NCBI RefSeq assembly: GCF_000340215.1
Contig: NW_006921532.1
Location: 7,793,691-7,857,690 of the forward strand
Direction: 5' to 3'
DNA: 64,000 nt
Source: Pseudocercospora fijiensis CIRAD86
Taxonomy: Eukaryota > Ascomycota > Dothideomycetes > Mycosphaerellales > Mycosphaerellaceae
Positions 37,740 to 49,809 of the stretch are shown piece after piece (position 1 is the stretch's first letter; each line of letters begins with the position of its first letter). A program made the translations under genes and the position numbers. The notes beneath the pieces were generated by a model that ran no database searches, was not told where the DNA came from, and saw only the letters and a program-made list of their open reading frames with translations.

Positions 37740-39090
37740 TCTAATTACTACTATAGCAAAGGTCGCCGACGATAATACTGTAGATAGTACGCTAGGCCGA
37801 TCCCGCGTAGATTAATAAGCCGTAGCTATCTTCTATAATCGCTACTACGAACACTTTAATATTATATATAATTACTTTATCGACCTAGTCTAATTCGTAT
37901 CCTAGGCGAGCGCTCGCCCCTATTATACCGCTATACGCTATAAGCTCGTTAGGACCGTATATAATGTATCCTATAGTATTTATTTCTTATCCTGCCTCTA
38001 CGTACGTCCTCCCTTCGATAGTGCCCTACTATAAGTTAGCTACGCTATAGACTACTTTACTAGCCGGCAAACGGTTAGCGATATCTATTGCCTTTACTAG
38101 CTAGTAAAGCGGTCTATAGTCGACAAAACTATATACTACCCGACTAACTAGCGTATAGTACTCGATTATTAGCGAATACGTAGGACTCTATCTAGCGGTA
38201 CCCTAAAGTTACTATATCTATTCCTATACTAGAGTATCGCGTCTACTAGCTTATATAACTAGTCGCCCCGTCCTATCGGTTTATAGTAGTTTTATCGCTT
38301 ATCTATATATATATTATCCTATAGTCTTCTAAAGTTAGGTTTACCGTCGACGTAGACCTATTCGCCTACGACGCGCTCTATCTACTACTAGGTATATATC
38401 GGATCCCGTACGCTACCCTAGACTATATATCTAGGTATTAGAGTACCGTCGCCTATAAATCCTTCGAAGACGATCCGGACGTAAAGGCGATTATCTGTTA
38501 CTCTTATAGCCGCGCTCGCCTAGCTATATTTTACGTTGCTACTATAACCGATATCTCCGCTATCGCCTAGTAACGCTTATAGAACTAGCCGTCGGCGCCT
38601 AGGACTTAGCGTCTAGTATACTATCTATATCGTATCGATCCCGCCTACTATTATCTCGAGCTAGACTTGCCTTACCTACTCTCTACTCGTCTATCTACGG
38701 CTCTTATACTAGAGCGTATCTTTAGCGACGACGAGATTAAGCGCATTCGCGGTCGTACCTTTAAACCGCAATCTACTAAGATATAGTCTATCTAGGCCTA
38801 AATAAAGCACTAATTAATATCTTAGAGGGCTCTACTCGCGCGTCCTAGGCGTTAATATAGTCTCCGCGAGATCGACGTACGAGTTCCTTATCGGCGCACC
38901 TCTATTCCTCTTAGTAGACAGACGATACGCTTAGATATTATTAGTCCTATAGTATACTATATCGTATATTACGCGAATAACTATATTTAATTATACTATC
39001 TACGAATTCCTACGTGCCCTATTCCCTACCTTCGTTCGACTAACCTGCCTTAATGCTTGTCTTACGCTACGTAATACGCTAGCCTACGGT
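37740..39090 (+). pseudogene. SNF2-related 'B' fragment, C-terminal lobe only
   Basis: Two coding-like stretches: about 37800-38035 (SYLL.SLLRTL.YYI, ILGERSPLLYRYTL) and 38330-39000. They are separated by a presumed intron holding two family B palindromes (38056-38072 and 38092-38110). The second stretch has AYKSFEDDPDVKAIICYSYSR followed by a VATITDISAI segment, which aligns by eye with the region of the SNF2 C-terminal helicase lobe seen in the neighbouring gene (DAFNNNPRT.AIIVSLR). Motif I and II regions are absent, so this looks like an internally deleted paralogue behind its own copy of the family B upstream region. Breaks are Gln-type. The assignment is moderate because conserved residues are few. 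Confidence 0.45.
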
Positions 39091-39249
39091 ACTTAGCTAC
39101 CGATAGTATTACCTACCGGGAAATTATCGCGTCCTCGTAACGCCTCGCCCTCTATTACCCGCTATTTTTTACTAATACTAACCGCAATCCTATATAGCAA
39201 AATAGACGCGCCTATATTCTATATCTATTAGCCTAGTATACCTTATACT

Positions 39250-39640
39250 ACTTTACCTTACCTTACCTCCTACCCTACTTGTATTAAGTTTAATCGTATA
39301 CTGCCCCGTTTTCGGTAGACTTTACTTCTCGGCTTTAACTAAGGCGGCGAACGAAACACAATCCCGGCCTGTCTATACAAATTAGCTACGTCGCTCGGGA
39401 TAACTCTTTTACGTAGCCTTTAGTTAGGTCGACCGCGTTGCTATTTAACGCATATACGCCTATAGCCCGTACGTTAGTCCGAGCGCCTACGCGCTACCTA
39501 TTTATATTTCTCTTCCTCCGTATCTTCCCTACTTTTCTATCTACTACTACTACTACTACTTTAACTACTACTACTACTACTTCTACCGTCCGTCGTTATT
39601 TTCTAGCCGGCAAAGTAGTCTATAATCGAATTAGTACTAC
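39250..39640 (+). promoter_or_regulatory. Shared family B upstream region, copy 3
   Basis: Same block order: AAGTTTAATCGTATACTG, CGTTTTCGGTAGACTTTAC, AAGGCGGCGAACGAAACAC, TATACAAATTAGCTACGTCGC (TATA-like site 39374-39383, with a C in place of the fifth base) and a pyrimidine-rich end with CTA/ACT triplet runs (39541-39590). A family B palindrome half (TTTTCTAGCCGGCAAAG, about 39599-39615) precedes the first exon of the SNF2-like gene. Confidence 0.65.
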
Positions 39641-40476
39641 CTAGGCGATACCTAAGGACGTTTCCTAGTTAAATATAGCGGACGACCCCGAAGTACTAGC
39701 TCTAGGCCCTCTACGTCTATCTAGGCGTCTACCCTCTCCGGTTATTAGTCCTCTTATACCTAGCGACGTATATAAATTCGCGCGCGACGAAAAGGCCTTT
39801 CTCGGCGAGGCTAGGTCGACCTAAGTAGATAACACTTATAACTACTAGCGAACTATATACGTAATAGACGACCTAACGAATATCCTTTATAAGTAGTATA
39901 AGACGTACGACGCGTATAAGATTAACGATTAGGATCCGGTACTATAGCGAGCCTTCCTACGAGATATTAGTAACGGTATCGATATAACTTTTTCGACTTC
40001 GGATACTATTAAACCCGCTAATATAAAATATCTCCCGAGTAAGTGTAAGAGCACTATCTAGGCTAATACTAACTAGCTATAGCTTGCGCCCTAGCCCGAT
40101 GCCCCGTTCCCTATTACCGACGCCTAGCGTACGTTATACGCTAGTATACTCGATACCCTATAGCACTATCGCTCTAGGTATACGGCTACGCCTCTATTAT
40201 TTAACGAAGCCTATACGGCAATAAACATCGACGTTACCGCACTCCTAGATAGCGAGATCGATAAAGTTAGTAAATGCCTATACCGTATTACGTTTCGCGG
40301 ACTCCGTTTTACGATATAGTAACTATAGGCTATTATATAGATCGTCGAAATATAGAAATTACCTATATAGGGCGCTATTCTCGCCGACGATACCGGTACT
40401 AGTAAGACTATCTCTATCCTCTACGCCGCCGTAGCTTAGTCCGAGTATATCGAAGAATAGCGTATCGTATATTAAG

Positions 40477-40601
40477 GTAAGAAATATTAATCCTAACGTA
40501 TAGATTATTTTGCCGGCCGGTAAATATACGTCTAGATATCTATTTGCCGGCCGGTAAAACGGTCTATATATATACTTATCTCCTACTAACTATCGTCGTA
40601 G
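40477..40601 (+). other. Intron of SNF2 'B1' with two family B palindromes
   Basis: Donor GTAAGA at 40477, branch-like CTAAC at about 40586, acceptor GTAG at 40601; the split codon (G + CT) keeps frame. Palindromes ATTTTGCCGGCCGGTAAAT (40507-40525) and TTTGCCGGCCGGTAAA (40543-40558) fill its middle. The homologous intron of 'B2' (47652-47788) occupies the same codon position and also carries two. Confidence 0.8.
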
Positions 40602-42229
40602 CTATACTCGACTACGCCTATATAGAGCGAGGTATCGTACTAGACTCTATCTTCGGCTATTGCGTCCCGTTCTATAATATACCGACTATTCCCGACGACG
40701 ACCCGCGCGACCTACTTATAATAGTAGTCGATACTTTCCTCGACTAGCGATTCGGCGTTAGTAGCTACTAGACGCTCTAGCGTAGGACACTCGATTACCT
40801 AGAGTGCGAAGCTAACGGTGTTTGCCTAGGCCCTCTTAAAGAGGATATTAACGCGTAGAAGTCGACTATCGCCGAATTGCGTACCGAGCTAGATAAGACT
40901 TATACGACGCCTTACCGCTACGCTCCTATCTACTAAATCGGGACCGCCGCGACGATTAATACCTAGCGCGATACCTGTAACTAGTACTTTAGTCCTAGTC
41001 CTAACTATACTCGCTATATCTACGTCGCTACTCTCGTCGCGCTTAACGGCGAGTCTCGCTATCCCGTCTATATTATCCGGCGTTACCTAAATATATCTAA
41101 TAGCCTAGGACTTGTCGAATATATCGTATCCCTTTCGGACCGCGATCTATAGACTACTCGTACGCTTATTATCTCTACTCGCGAGGCCTTTGTTTAGAAG
41201 ACACTTATACCCGGCCCGGCGTACTATAAGCGATATAACCGCCTAGATTAGTTTTAGGATCGGCTATAGCTATATTAGTAGAAGGACGAATTGCAACTAC
41301 GGAATCTCGAGGCAGTCGATTATCGAATAGAGCGTAGAGACTATACTAATAATACTATTAGAGAACTCTAGATTGCCCGTAATACTAAATTGTATAATAA
41401 GTATCGATCCGATAATACGTTTCGTCTCGCTAACTTACGCGCCGCGTATCCGTCTATCGTTATATATAACGAGGTATACTACTTCCGGGTATAGTTCTCC
41501 CTCTAAACGGACGCTATATAGAATCTCTTTAATAACGCGTATACGGTAGCCGTATTTACTATAGCGACTCTATTAGCTACCGATCTTAACGACTTCGCTA
41601 TACTTACTTAGTTTCTATTCTATTGTATCCTTAAACTATAGGACGCCCGAGATCGGACCGACCTTATCTTTAGATTTTCGGACGTTACCGATGCCGTTAT
41701 ATACTATAGCCGTTTCTAACGCGACTACGGCCTCCGATAGAGCGCTATCCCCGAAGACCTACGAATCTATCGTATAGCTCTACTATCTCGCTACGTCTAT
41801 ATCGGCGCTATATACTTTTACGATATCGTCCTCTAAATACTTAACTCTAAAGCCCTATATAGGCCCCTCGACGACGACGACTAGATATATCTAACGACGT
41901 TCGCCTTTAGCCTCTACGTCCTCCGACGCTCTAAGGGAAACTAACTTAAGATCCGCGACTATACTATAACCTTAGGGGACGACATTCCCTTATAGTAAGT
42001 CGTTAACGTCGAGGTATAATACACTCCTATTTCCTAGGTAGAATACCGCGCCGCTTACTATCGCTTCGCTAAGCATATCGATAAGCTAGACCGCGGTATT
42101 AAGCGCCCCTCTACTACGCTAACTTACGAGGTACTGTTTCGCTAGCTTAGTCTCTATACCGCCTATCCCCTCCTCGCCGCTATCGCCGACCGAAGGCTAA
42201 CCTCCTCTACGCTAACTCTTTAATCCCTA

Positions 42230-42350
42230 TAAGTCTATTACGCCGTAGACTATTTTACTAGCTAGCGAAAACTAGTAGACGTATACGACTATTTCGCTAG
42301 CTAGTAAAGTAGTCTATAGTCTAACTGTCCGCCGCTACTTTCTCGCTAAT
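42230..42350 (+). other. Presumed second intron of SNF2 'B1' with two family B palindromes
   Basis: Between the two helicase lobes. Palindromes TTTTACTAGCTAGCGAAAA (42253-42271) and TTTCGCTAGCTAGTAAAG (42292-42309) show the RIP-altered core GCTAGCTAGC in place of GCCGGCCGGC. Splice sites are approximate. 'B2' has a comparable pair (49467-49523) at the matching place. Confidence 0.6.
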
Positions 42351-44027
42351 ATAACTCTAGCGCCTTATATTAGATAATAATATAGGACTTCTTCTAGTTC
42401 TATATAAAGGGCTCTACGCCCCTTTCCGCCCTAAGCCGTCGCGTAGATTAACTCGTCTATCTAGTCCGCCTATCTCCGAAGTACCTAGCGATACTATAGC
42501 TTATTTACGTATATATTATCTAGCTTTCGTCTAAGGTAGTATTCTAGGTCGAAGAGCTACTTAATTACTAACTCCTCGACCTCGTATTAGAGTTGTATTA
42601 GATCCGATACTCTACTATCTATACCGGTATAACGTACGCCGAGTACGCTACCGCCGAGGATGCCTTTAATAATAATCCCCGAACCTAGGCTATTATCGTG
42701 TCCTTACGCACTAATACGGAGTCTATTAATCTATATTACGGTATATACGTATAGTATATCGTAGATGTCGTCGACTTTAGTAAGAAGAACTCGATCGTTA
42801 ATCGTTATACTCGCGTAGGATAGACTTATACCGTTACGGTATTCGAATTAAGCCTCGTCGATACTATCGACTCGCGCTACTAGTAGACCTTCTATCTCGA
42901 CATTTAGGAGCGGCTTACTATAGTAGTCTTATCGCCCGACCGGCTTATAGATAAAGAGATCTACCGTATCTAGTTAGATAAGATCGTACGAGCCTATAGT
43001 ACTACCGGTACGCCCCCTATAACCCGATTCCGTAAATACGCTAATACTAATATTAAATAGCGTATAGCCGACGCCTATATACGCAAGTCCTACGGCATTC
43101 GCTACTAGATATTAGATACTGCGTAGGGCTATATCTCCGACCTAACCCGTAAGAATCTCGTCCCGGTCGAAGCTATCTTTTATTTATTACTCAGCAGTAC
43201 GATAGCGGGAGAAGTCGCTACTATCGTCGACCGCTAGTAGCCCGCGCTAGATAACTTCTTTTAGGCCGATAAGCGTAACCTAGACCGTACGGGAGGATAC
43301 GACTACGAGTATCTTAAGTACGCTATAGCGTAATATCTATATTATAACGACGTTACCGAGGATATCCGTCTAATTCGACTTATATAGTACCTTTACTATT
43401 TCGCTACCGAGGCCCTCGCTATAGGTTAATACGACTCTACTATTATTCCTAATTAGTATAGTAAGTTATACCGTATATTGTTATCTATTTCGCCGTCTAG
43501 TATAGTAGTTATTACCTCCGTTACTAGTCGAATTGCTAATACCCTTTATAGTATATCTTAAGTACGTTTAGCGGCGTACTCCTAACTACGACGCCGATTT
43601 TACCCGGGCCGTATAAAACATCGGCTACTACGCTCCTACTCTCGCGCCTCTCGTTTAAAGATTTCGGAGTTTTACCGGTCCCTTCGATAATTATAATAAT
43701 AATAGTAACTATAGAGTTGCTACTCCCTCCCTTAGAACGCCGTCTAACTACGAACCTAACTATATAGGTATATAGCTATACTTACTAGGTAGTTAGGCCG
43801 GCTCTCCTATTCGCCCTAACTCTAGTAACTCCGTCGGAGATACTAGCGCTATAGACGAGCTAACCCTACGCGCTCGTTACTTAACTAAGCGATCTCTTAC
43901 TCTACTAGTCGCTCCGTATCCTCGCCTAGCCGACGATATATTAGCTTATACTAAGCGCGTTAAGCTAGCGGCCGGCGGCTCGTCTATAGTACTAGTCGAG
44001 AGTAGCGACGCCGAGGATGCCGAGTAA

Positions 44028-45169
44028 GGCGTAGGTATATACGTATAGGCCCTATATATAGAGAGTAGATAGTAATATAGATCTCCTCGAGTAGGCCTCT
44101 ACGGGACGACTAGTAAGTACGCGTATCCTAGGCGTTAGGTCCTATAGGTTACCGACTAGGCGCGCGTATAGATAGTCTAGTCTATATACTAAATACTAGC
44201 CGATTAAGTAGAGCAATTTCCTATCGTGTCTCTAGCCTTTTCTATAGTTTTTCCTCCTACCTATATATAGTCTACCTAGTCGGCACTTGTAATATATACT
44301 ATTAATATAACTGAATTGTAGTAGCCGTTACGCGTAGATCTAGAGTCTATATAACCGACTCCGAACTGCTATTATCCGCGAGGCCCTACCGCTATTGTCT
44401 AACCCGCCTATACCTTCGTTATACTTTACGTACGCGTAATGCAATCGCCGAGTATCTATAGCAACGATAGAGAGTCTTTCCCTACCGCTCGGGTATTTTA
44501 TCTATCTATCTTCCTGCCTCTACCGATATTATATATTTCCCGCTACCTAGTTATTACATCTTGCCTATAAGATACGCCGTCTATAGGATTATACGGGCGG
44601 GCATAATAGAAGACACGTCTATAGATACACGTCTAAGCTAGGTCTTATATTCCGCTATTATCTCCCTTAGGTTTAGTATACTATCGGTCTATCTCTACTA
44701 CGATACCCCCTCTTATTAGTCGCTAACTATTTTGCTAGCTAGGGAAAAAATAGTTAAAAGGGTTTATACGGCGGCGTCTCTAATAAGCACTCTATCGGTT
44801 ACTAATCTATCTTAACCGGATATACTCTCGCGGCGACGGTTAACTACTTTTCCGGCTAGTAAAGTCGTTAGTATTGCTTTAGTTATATTTCGTCTTGCCG
44901 CGCCTACTCTAGTTAGACTTTACTTTACTTCCTTCTACGCCTCGTACCTACCGTATACGTAAAGTCTACGTATATATTACGTTACTATTATATACCGCTT
45001 CGTCGTCGTTCGGCTACCTTCTACGGCCCTACTTCGCGCGCAACCTCGCCTATATTATAGACAGAGATATACGACTTCGATATACTATATAAAATTATAT
45101 AGGCGACGTAAGCGGTCCGTCTAGTATAGGATCTCGGTAAGGTAACGGCGTCGCTTCGGCTTTACTTTA
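44028..45169. other. Intergenic region after 'B1'
   Basis: About 1.1 kb without a supported gene. Family B palindromes lie at 44730-44750 (TTTTGCTAGCTAGGGAAAA, one arm followed by a run of A) and about 44850-44868 (TTTTCCGGCTAGTAAAG). The latter precedes the fourth shared upstream region. Confidence 0.5.
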
Positions 45170-45560
45170 TTCCTTCCTCTTAGATTAGGTTCTAAACCCT
45201 ATACTAGCGCGTTTTAGCGGACTTTACCTATCGGCCTTAACTAACGTGCCGAACGAAAGGCGGTCCTAACTTTACTATATAAATTAGCTATATCGCTCGG
45301 GACGTCTCTTTTATATACGCGTTAGTAAAGTAAACCGCCCTATATATTTGCGCTATCTACGCGGCCCGCCGTATAAACGGTTAGAGGTCCGAGCGCTAAT
45401 ACTAGTATATACCTTTCTACTATCGCCCTAACTTCTTCTACTTTATAATCTACTCCTACTACTACCGCCTTCCTCGTCTACCTATCTTTATCTCGTTTCT
45501 CTATCCGGTAAACTAGTCTATACTCCTATTTTCTCCGCCCGGTAAACCGATCTATATCTA
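45170..45560 (+). promoter_or_regulatory. Shared family B upstream region, copy 4
   Basis: Blocks CTATACTAGCGCGTTTTAGCGGACTTTACC, AACTAACGTGCCGAACGAAAG, TATATAAATTAGCTATATCGC (TATA-like at 45276-45285), AGTAAAGTAAACCGCC and a pyrimidine-rich CTACTTTATAATCTACTCC stretch match copies 1-3 in order. It is slightly longer downstream (an extra AGGTCCGAGCGCTAATACTAG block shared in part with copy 3). It leads into SNF2 'B2'. Confidence 0.65.
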
Positions 45561-46142
45561 CGAGCTACTCTTCTAGCTAGTCCGAACGGTAAATAACGGC
45601 TAGTGCGCTATATACCGACGGCGATTATAAATCCGAACGAGAAGTTCGTACCGACTAGCCTAGCGACGCCGAAGAAGCGTAAGAAGACAGTTACTACTAA
45701 CGCGAACGCTACCGAGTCGTCGCCGACTCTTTCTACGAGAACTAAGGGCAAGAGCACTAAGGCTACCTAGAATATACTAGCTACTCCTCCTACGCCGGGC
45801 ATACCCGCCTAGCCTAAGCCTAAGCCTAAGGCTCCTAAGGCACCTAAGATAGTAACTATACCGCTATAGTTTAGCCTAACTACGGATAAGAAGTAGGCAC
45901 TATACGAGGCTATACGCAAAGCTAGAAGAGAGGCGCTTAGAATGTTCCTAGTAAACGGTACGCGAGTTCCCGTTTAGGCCGATTGCGGTATATACCTTCT
46001 CGGCTTCCTAGGGTCCGGTTTAGAGAAGAATAGATATATTCTCTTATTTCTAAACTTCCCTTATTAGGATCTATATAAAGGGTTCCTTTAGGCTATATCG
46101 TAGTCGGCAGGTCGGTAGTATTAGAATAACGGTAGATATTAG

Positions 46143-46306
46143 GTAAGTTCCGTCCTACGCTATATACCTAGACTAATATACTAACTATTTTACCGGCTAG
46201 TAAACCCGCTATACCGAAGTTAGACTTTGCCGGCCGGCGAAATAGTTAGCGGTTTAGTCCTCGTAGTTATATGTCCCTTCTAGTTAACGCTAACATTATT
46301 ATATAG
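46143..46306 (+). other. Intron 1 of SNF2 'B2' with two family B palindromes
   Basis: Donor GTAAGT near 46143, branch-like GCTAAC and acceptor TATATAG near 46306. Palindromes TTTTACCGGCTAGTAAA (46190-46205) and TTTGCCGGCCGGCGAAA (46226-46242) are present; the latter is nearly the unmutated core. Confidence 0.65.
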
Positions 46307-47651
46307 AACCTGTTTAGTTTGCGCGATAGTAACGACGACCTGCCTAAGGAGGACTAGCTACCGGGCAACTCGAATAATTTAGTCCCGACGAAGACTATTC
46401 TCGAGTATATCTTCGCTATACCCGATAATACTTTTACTATCGACGATCTTATAATAGAGGATATATCTAACGATATCCGCTTCCTATATTCGAAGCTAAG
46501 ACTGCGCCTCGCCGTCTATTTCTTGCGTATAGCCTACCTAGTACGAATAGTCGCCGAGATATACGAAGACTACGCGTACGTACTCGAAGTGCCTCCGGAG
46601 ATTCCCCCCGAATACCGAAAGGTAGCTAAGAGTATTTAAGGCTAGGAGGTTAACGGAAATGTCCTCTTTCGCCTTATATTACTAGTCTAATACTAGTATA
46701 CTAAGGTTCGTAAGAACAAGGAAGTAGGGGGTATAGCGTACGCATTTAAGAAGGATTTCTACGGTAGGGCTAACGCGGAGCCTATCGTATATAGAGTCCC
46801 CGGTACTACGATGTTTAATACTATAGAGTAGGCCCGAGACTAAAAACTAGCCGATAACGAAGCTCGCTAGGCTCTAGCCGACGTCGAAAGCGAATTCTTT
46901 GCTAATATAAAACGTACTATTCTCCGTTCGGCCTAAGAGTATAATAATACTGTCTAATACCTCTCGGGTATACGCTATAACCTATTCGCGGGTAAGACTA
47001 CTAATCTTAATATCCGCGATCTAGATACGTAGGATTAGACTATACGCGACGAATATATTAAATACCTCGCCGAGCGCCGTAATCTAATCTTCTTTAACGA
47101 CTATACTACTATCGATCCGGCTAATAAGCGGTTTCTCTATAAAGGTTACCGCTAATATACGGAGAAGGTCTACTATGCCGTAGGTATCCCTCTACCCTAA
47201 GATACAAACGATAATCTACTATCGGCTATATAGGACCGCATTAACCGAGAGGCCGAGTACTATACCGCCGACTCCCTAGACTACCGCGAACTTCTATAGT
47301 CCCTTACGGATACGAATACTATATTTAGCAATATATTACGTTATATAAACAGCGTATTAGCCGTCCCTCCTATATTTATAAACGCGTACGCCGCGACGGG
47401 CATTGTAGTTACCGCGCTCCTAGACGGCGAGATTAACCCTATTAGTAAGTATAGATTCTATATTATATTTTGCGATCTCGCCTTAAAGCTATAGTAGCCT
47501 TAGGCAATCGCGTAGATTCTCTAAATATAGAAGTCGCCTATATAAGGCGCTATCCTCGCCGATAACGTAGGTACTAGTAAGACTATTACGGTCCTCTACG
47601 CCGTCGTCTATTAGTCCGAATATATCGAAGAATAGCGTCGCAACTACTAAG

Positions 47652-47788
47652 GTATGTTTTCTCTTTCTACGTATAGACCGTTTTACCGGCCGGTAATCTA
47701 GTCGTCGCTTATATGTCTTTTTCTTTTTATCCGGACGGTAAAATAGTCTACCTACTGCTTATTTATCCTCTACTAACGTTTATTATAG
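47652..47788 (+). other. Intron 2 of SNF2 'B2' with two family B palindromes
   Basis: Donor GTATGT at 47652, branch-like CTAAC at about 47773, acceptor TTATAG at 47788. The split codon and flanking residues match the 'B1' intron at 40477, so the intron predates the split of the two genes. Palindromes: TTTTACCGGCCGGTAA (47681-47696) and TTTTATCCGGACGGTAAAAT (47725-47744). Confidence 0.8.
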
Positions 47789-49466
47789 CCGTACTCTACT
47801 ACGCGTATATCGAGAGTAATATCGCGCCTCGCCCTATTACCGATATATAAATTCCTATACCTATAGTTAACGCTACCGACTAGGCCTCGATAGACGTCGA
47901 TACTCGCCTACCTACGCCGGATAAGTAGGAGCTTATCGATACCTACGTCTAGGCCTATCTAGGATTGCCTATAGAGTCTAAGCCGGGCTAGTATATCGGT
48001 ATCGATATCTAAATAGTAAAGGCCGGTAGCGAGTAGCGTACTCTACTAAAGTATACCGACGCCGACGTATATAACCTCGTATTCTTAGTAGTCTAGGCCT
48101 TCTTTAACGAGTATAATCCGGCTCTACCGGATTATATATCTATATACGAGATTAGCCCTAATACGGCCGTTAATGCCTAGCGTAATAATTGCGCCCGATA
48201 CTTTAGGCCTAGAGAGGGCTACGCGCGCTATATTAACGTCGCTATATATATTAACGTTAAGCCCGATCCTAAGAATCCTATCTACTACGTTAAAGGTACT
48301 ACCGCTAAGCTAGAAGGTCTTATTACTTTCGTTAATAGGTTGCTAGTCGAAAGCCTATAGACTACTCGTACTATCCTTATTACTACTAAGGATTCGTAGG
48401 TCTAGAAGACTATATAACTAGGCGTTATATATAAGACGCGATACGGCTAGAAACTCGAGTAACTCCGCGATATCGAGGAATCCGAAGAGTCTCTCGACGA
48501 CTTTACTATACTTAATAATACCGCCGAGCGTATATACGACGCCGCTAAGGAAGAGGAGAAGGACGAGGCGTTCCTACTAGAGTATATATCTAACAATATA
48601 TCTCTTCTATAGGGTACGCGCGCCGCCCGGCTATCTATCGTTATCGGCGATAAAGGCTATTACTTTAAGAATAAGTTTTCTCTATAGAGTAACTCTATAT
48701 AGATACTACTCGATAACGAGTATACGGTCTTAGTATTCGCGATAGCTACGCTATTCCGCAATAATATAGCCGACTTTGCTAGCCTTATACGCTATCTCTT
48801 TCGGCGTATTCGTAAGAAGTAGCTAGATACTCGACGCGAAGAACTTATTAGTAGCCTTAGTAGCTCGGACGTTTACGAGCGGCTATACGAGGAGTTCCGT
48901 AAGAAGTACGGTATAGACTAGACTCGCGTACCTACTAACTAAGTGTCCTAACCTGCCCCGAATAGTAATAGTAAGAAGTAGTATAGTATTAGCGAGTAGG
49001 AATGCTACCTCTAAGTAATCGATCCCGTCGCCTAGCGGACTCTTTTACGCCCGAGCGATAAGAAGGATATAGATAGGCGCTACTCCGCCCTCGTTCCCCT
49101 ACTAATAAGTATCTATATACTTCGCCGCGTTAAAGGCACCTAACTGCTTATCTAGGGCGAGACCGTAATACTCGGCTCCGAAATCCTACTATAGTAGATT
49201 ATCTACGTAGAGACCTCGCCTACTTTAACGTTAGAGACTATATATCGCGCTATAGTCGCTAGATTCGCTATAATCGTAGGTAACGACCGCCTTAACCGCG
49301 TCTATAATAACCCGACTACTCCTAGCTAGAAGCGCTCCTACTCTATCGTATTTCGCCGATTATTAGTACTTAGCGCCTCCTCGGGTATATTTAGCTAGCT
49401 CCTTAAGTATAATATCGACTCTTCTACGCTATATATTAACTTACTATAAGTCTACTATCTCTAACC

Positions 49467-49523
49467 GTTTCGCCGGCCGGTAAAACTATTATACGACGTC
49501 GACGGTTTTACCGGCCGGCGAAA
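49467..49523. repeat. Paired family B palindromes in the last 'B2' intron
   Basis: GTTTCGCCGGCCGGTAAAAC (49467-49486) and TTTTACCGGCCGGCGAAAT (49506-49523), almost mirror images of each other and 20 bases apart, so the pair can also fold as one long hairpin. Confidence 0.8.
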
Positions 49524-49758
49524 TAGTCGGCGATTACTCTACTTTAACTATACTCTTACTAACTACCGTTTAGGTCTTAGAACTCCGTATCTACCTAGGA
49601 CTTCTTCTAAACCTATACTAAGGGAAATGTTAATAACCCTAGTATTAGGGCGCGCCTAGATCGCCTTAAGTACCTAATTTAAGAGTTACCTAAGCTATAC
49701 GCTTCGCTATAGCTCCTCTACCGATACGTTATCCTCGCCGACGAGACTATAGGGCACT

Positions 49759-49775
49759 TTAGGGTTAGGGTTAGG
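49759..49775 (+). repeat. Short interstitial telomeric tract
   Basis: TTAGGGTTAGGGTTAGG, just under three telomere units on the plus strand, placed at the point where the SNF2 'B2' frame loses similarity to 'B1' and unrelated tandem repeats begin. At 17 bases it could in principle be chance, but its position at a breakpoint parallels the longer tract at 15180. Confidence 0.65.
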
Positions 49776-49809
49776 CGTATAGCGGGCGTATAGTAGGGCG
49801 CCGGCGTCG

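Larger units (their letters stand above)
39650..44027 (+). pseudogene. SNF2-family helicase/ATPase 'B1' (RIP-inactivated, near full length)
   Basis: The first exon frame runs from about 39650 and ends LPI.GAILADDTGTSKTISILYAAVA, with motif I ADDTGTSKT at 40383-40409 (family GTGKT). An intron (40477-40601) keeps phase. The next exon has IVIYNEVYYFR (about 41457-41490; family DEVHH) and an FTIATLLA segment (family TATP). A second intron near 42230-42350 holds two palindromes. The C-terminal lobe has NPRT.AIIVSLRTNTESINL and NRYTRVGQ (about 42800-42825; family GRxxRxGQ). The end SDAEDAE is followed by TAA at 44025-44027. Breaks are Gln-type. It lies behind shared upstream copy 3 and is the most complete 'B' member. 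SNF2 identity is from motifs; its cellular role is unknown. Confidence 0.8.
45618..49757 (+). pseudogene. SNF2-family helicase/ATPase 'B2', lacking the C-terminal lobe
   Basis: Exon 1 (about 45618-46142) encodes a basic, NLS-like PKKRKKT then Pro/Lys repeats (PKPKPKAPKAPK). An intron at about 46143-46306 holds two palindromes. Exon 2 ends with SPI.GAILADNVGTSKTITVLYAVV; motif I ADNVGTSKT is at 47558-47584. An intron at 47652-47788 follows in the same position as in 'B1'. The next exon has IVIGDKGYYFKNKFS (about 48640-48680), the degraded motif II region, and VLVFAIATLF. Past a palindrome-bearing intron (about 49447-49580) the frame continues LRTPYLP... and then stops matching at a short telomeric tract (49759). 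The C-terminal helicase lobe present in 'B1' is missing, so the gene was cut by a rearrangement there. Breaks otherwise are Gln-type. Confidence 0.75.

Noticed and set aside
39438..39644. 68-codon Thr-rich open frame
   Set aside because: It spans the shared upstream region, the CTA/ACT triplet run and a family B palindrome; the Thr run comes from triplet repeats, and the frame is not conserved in the other upstream copies.
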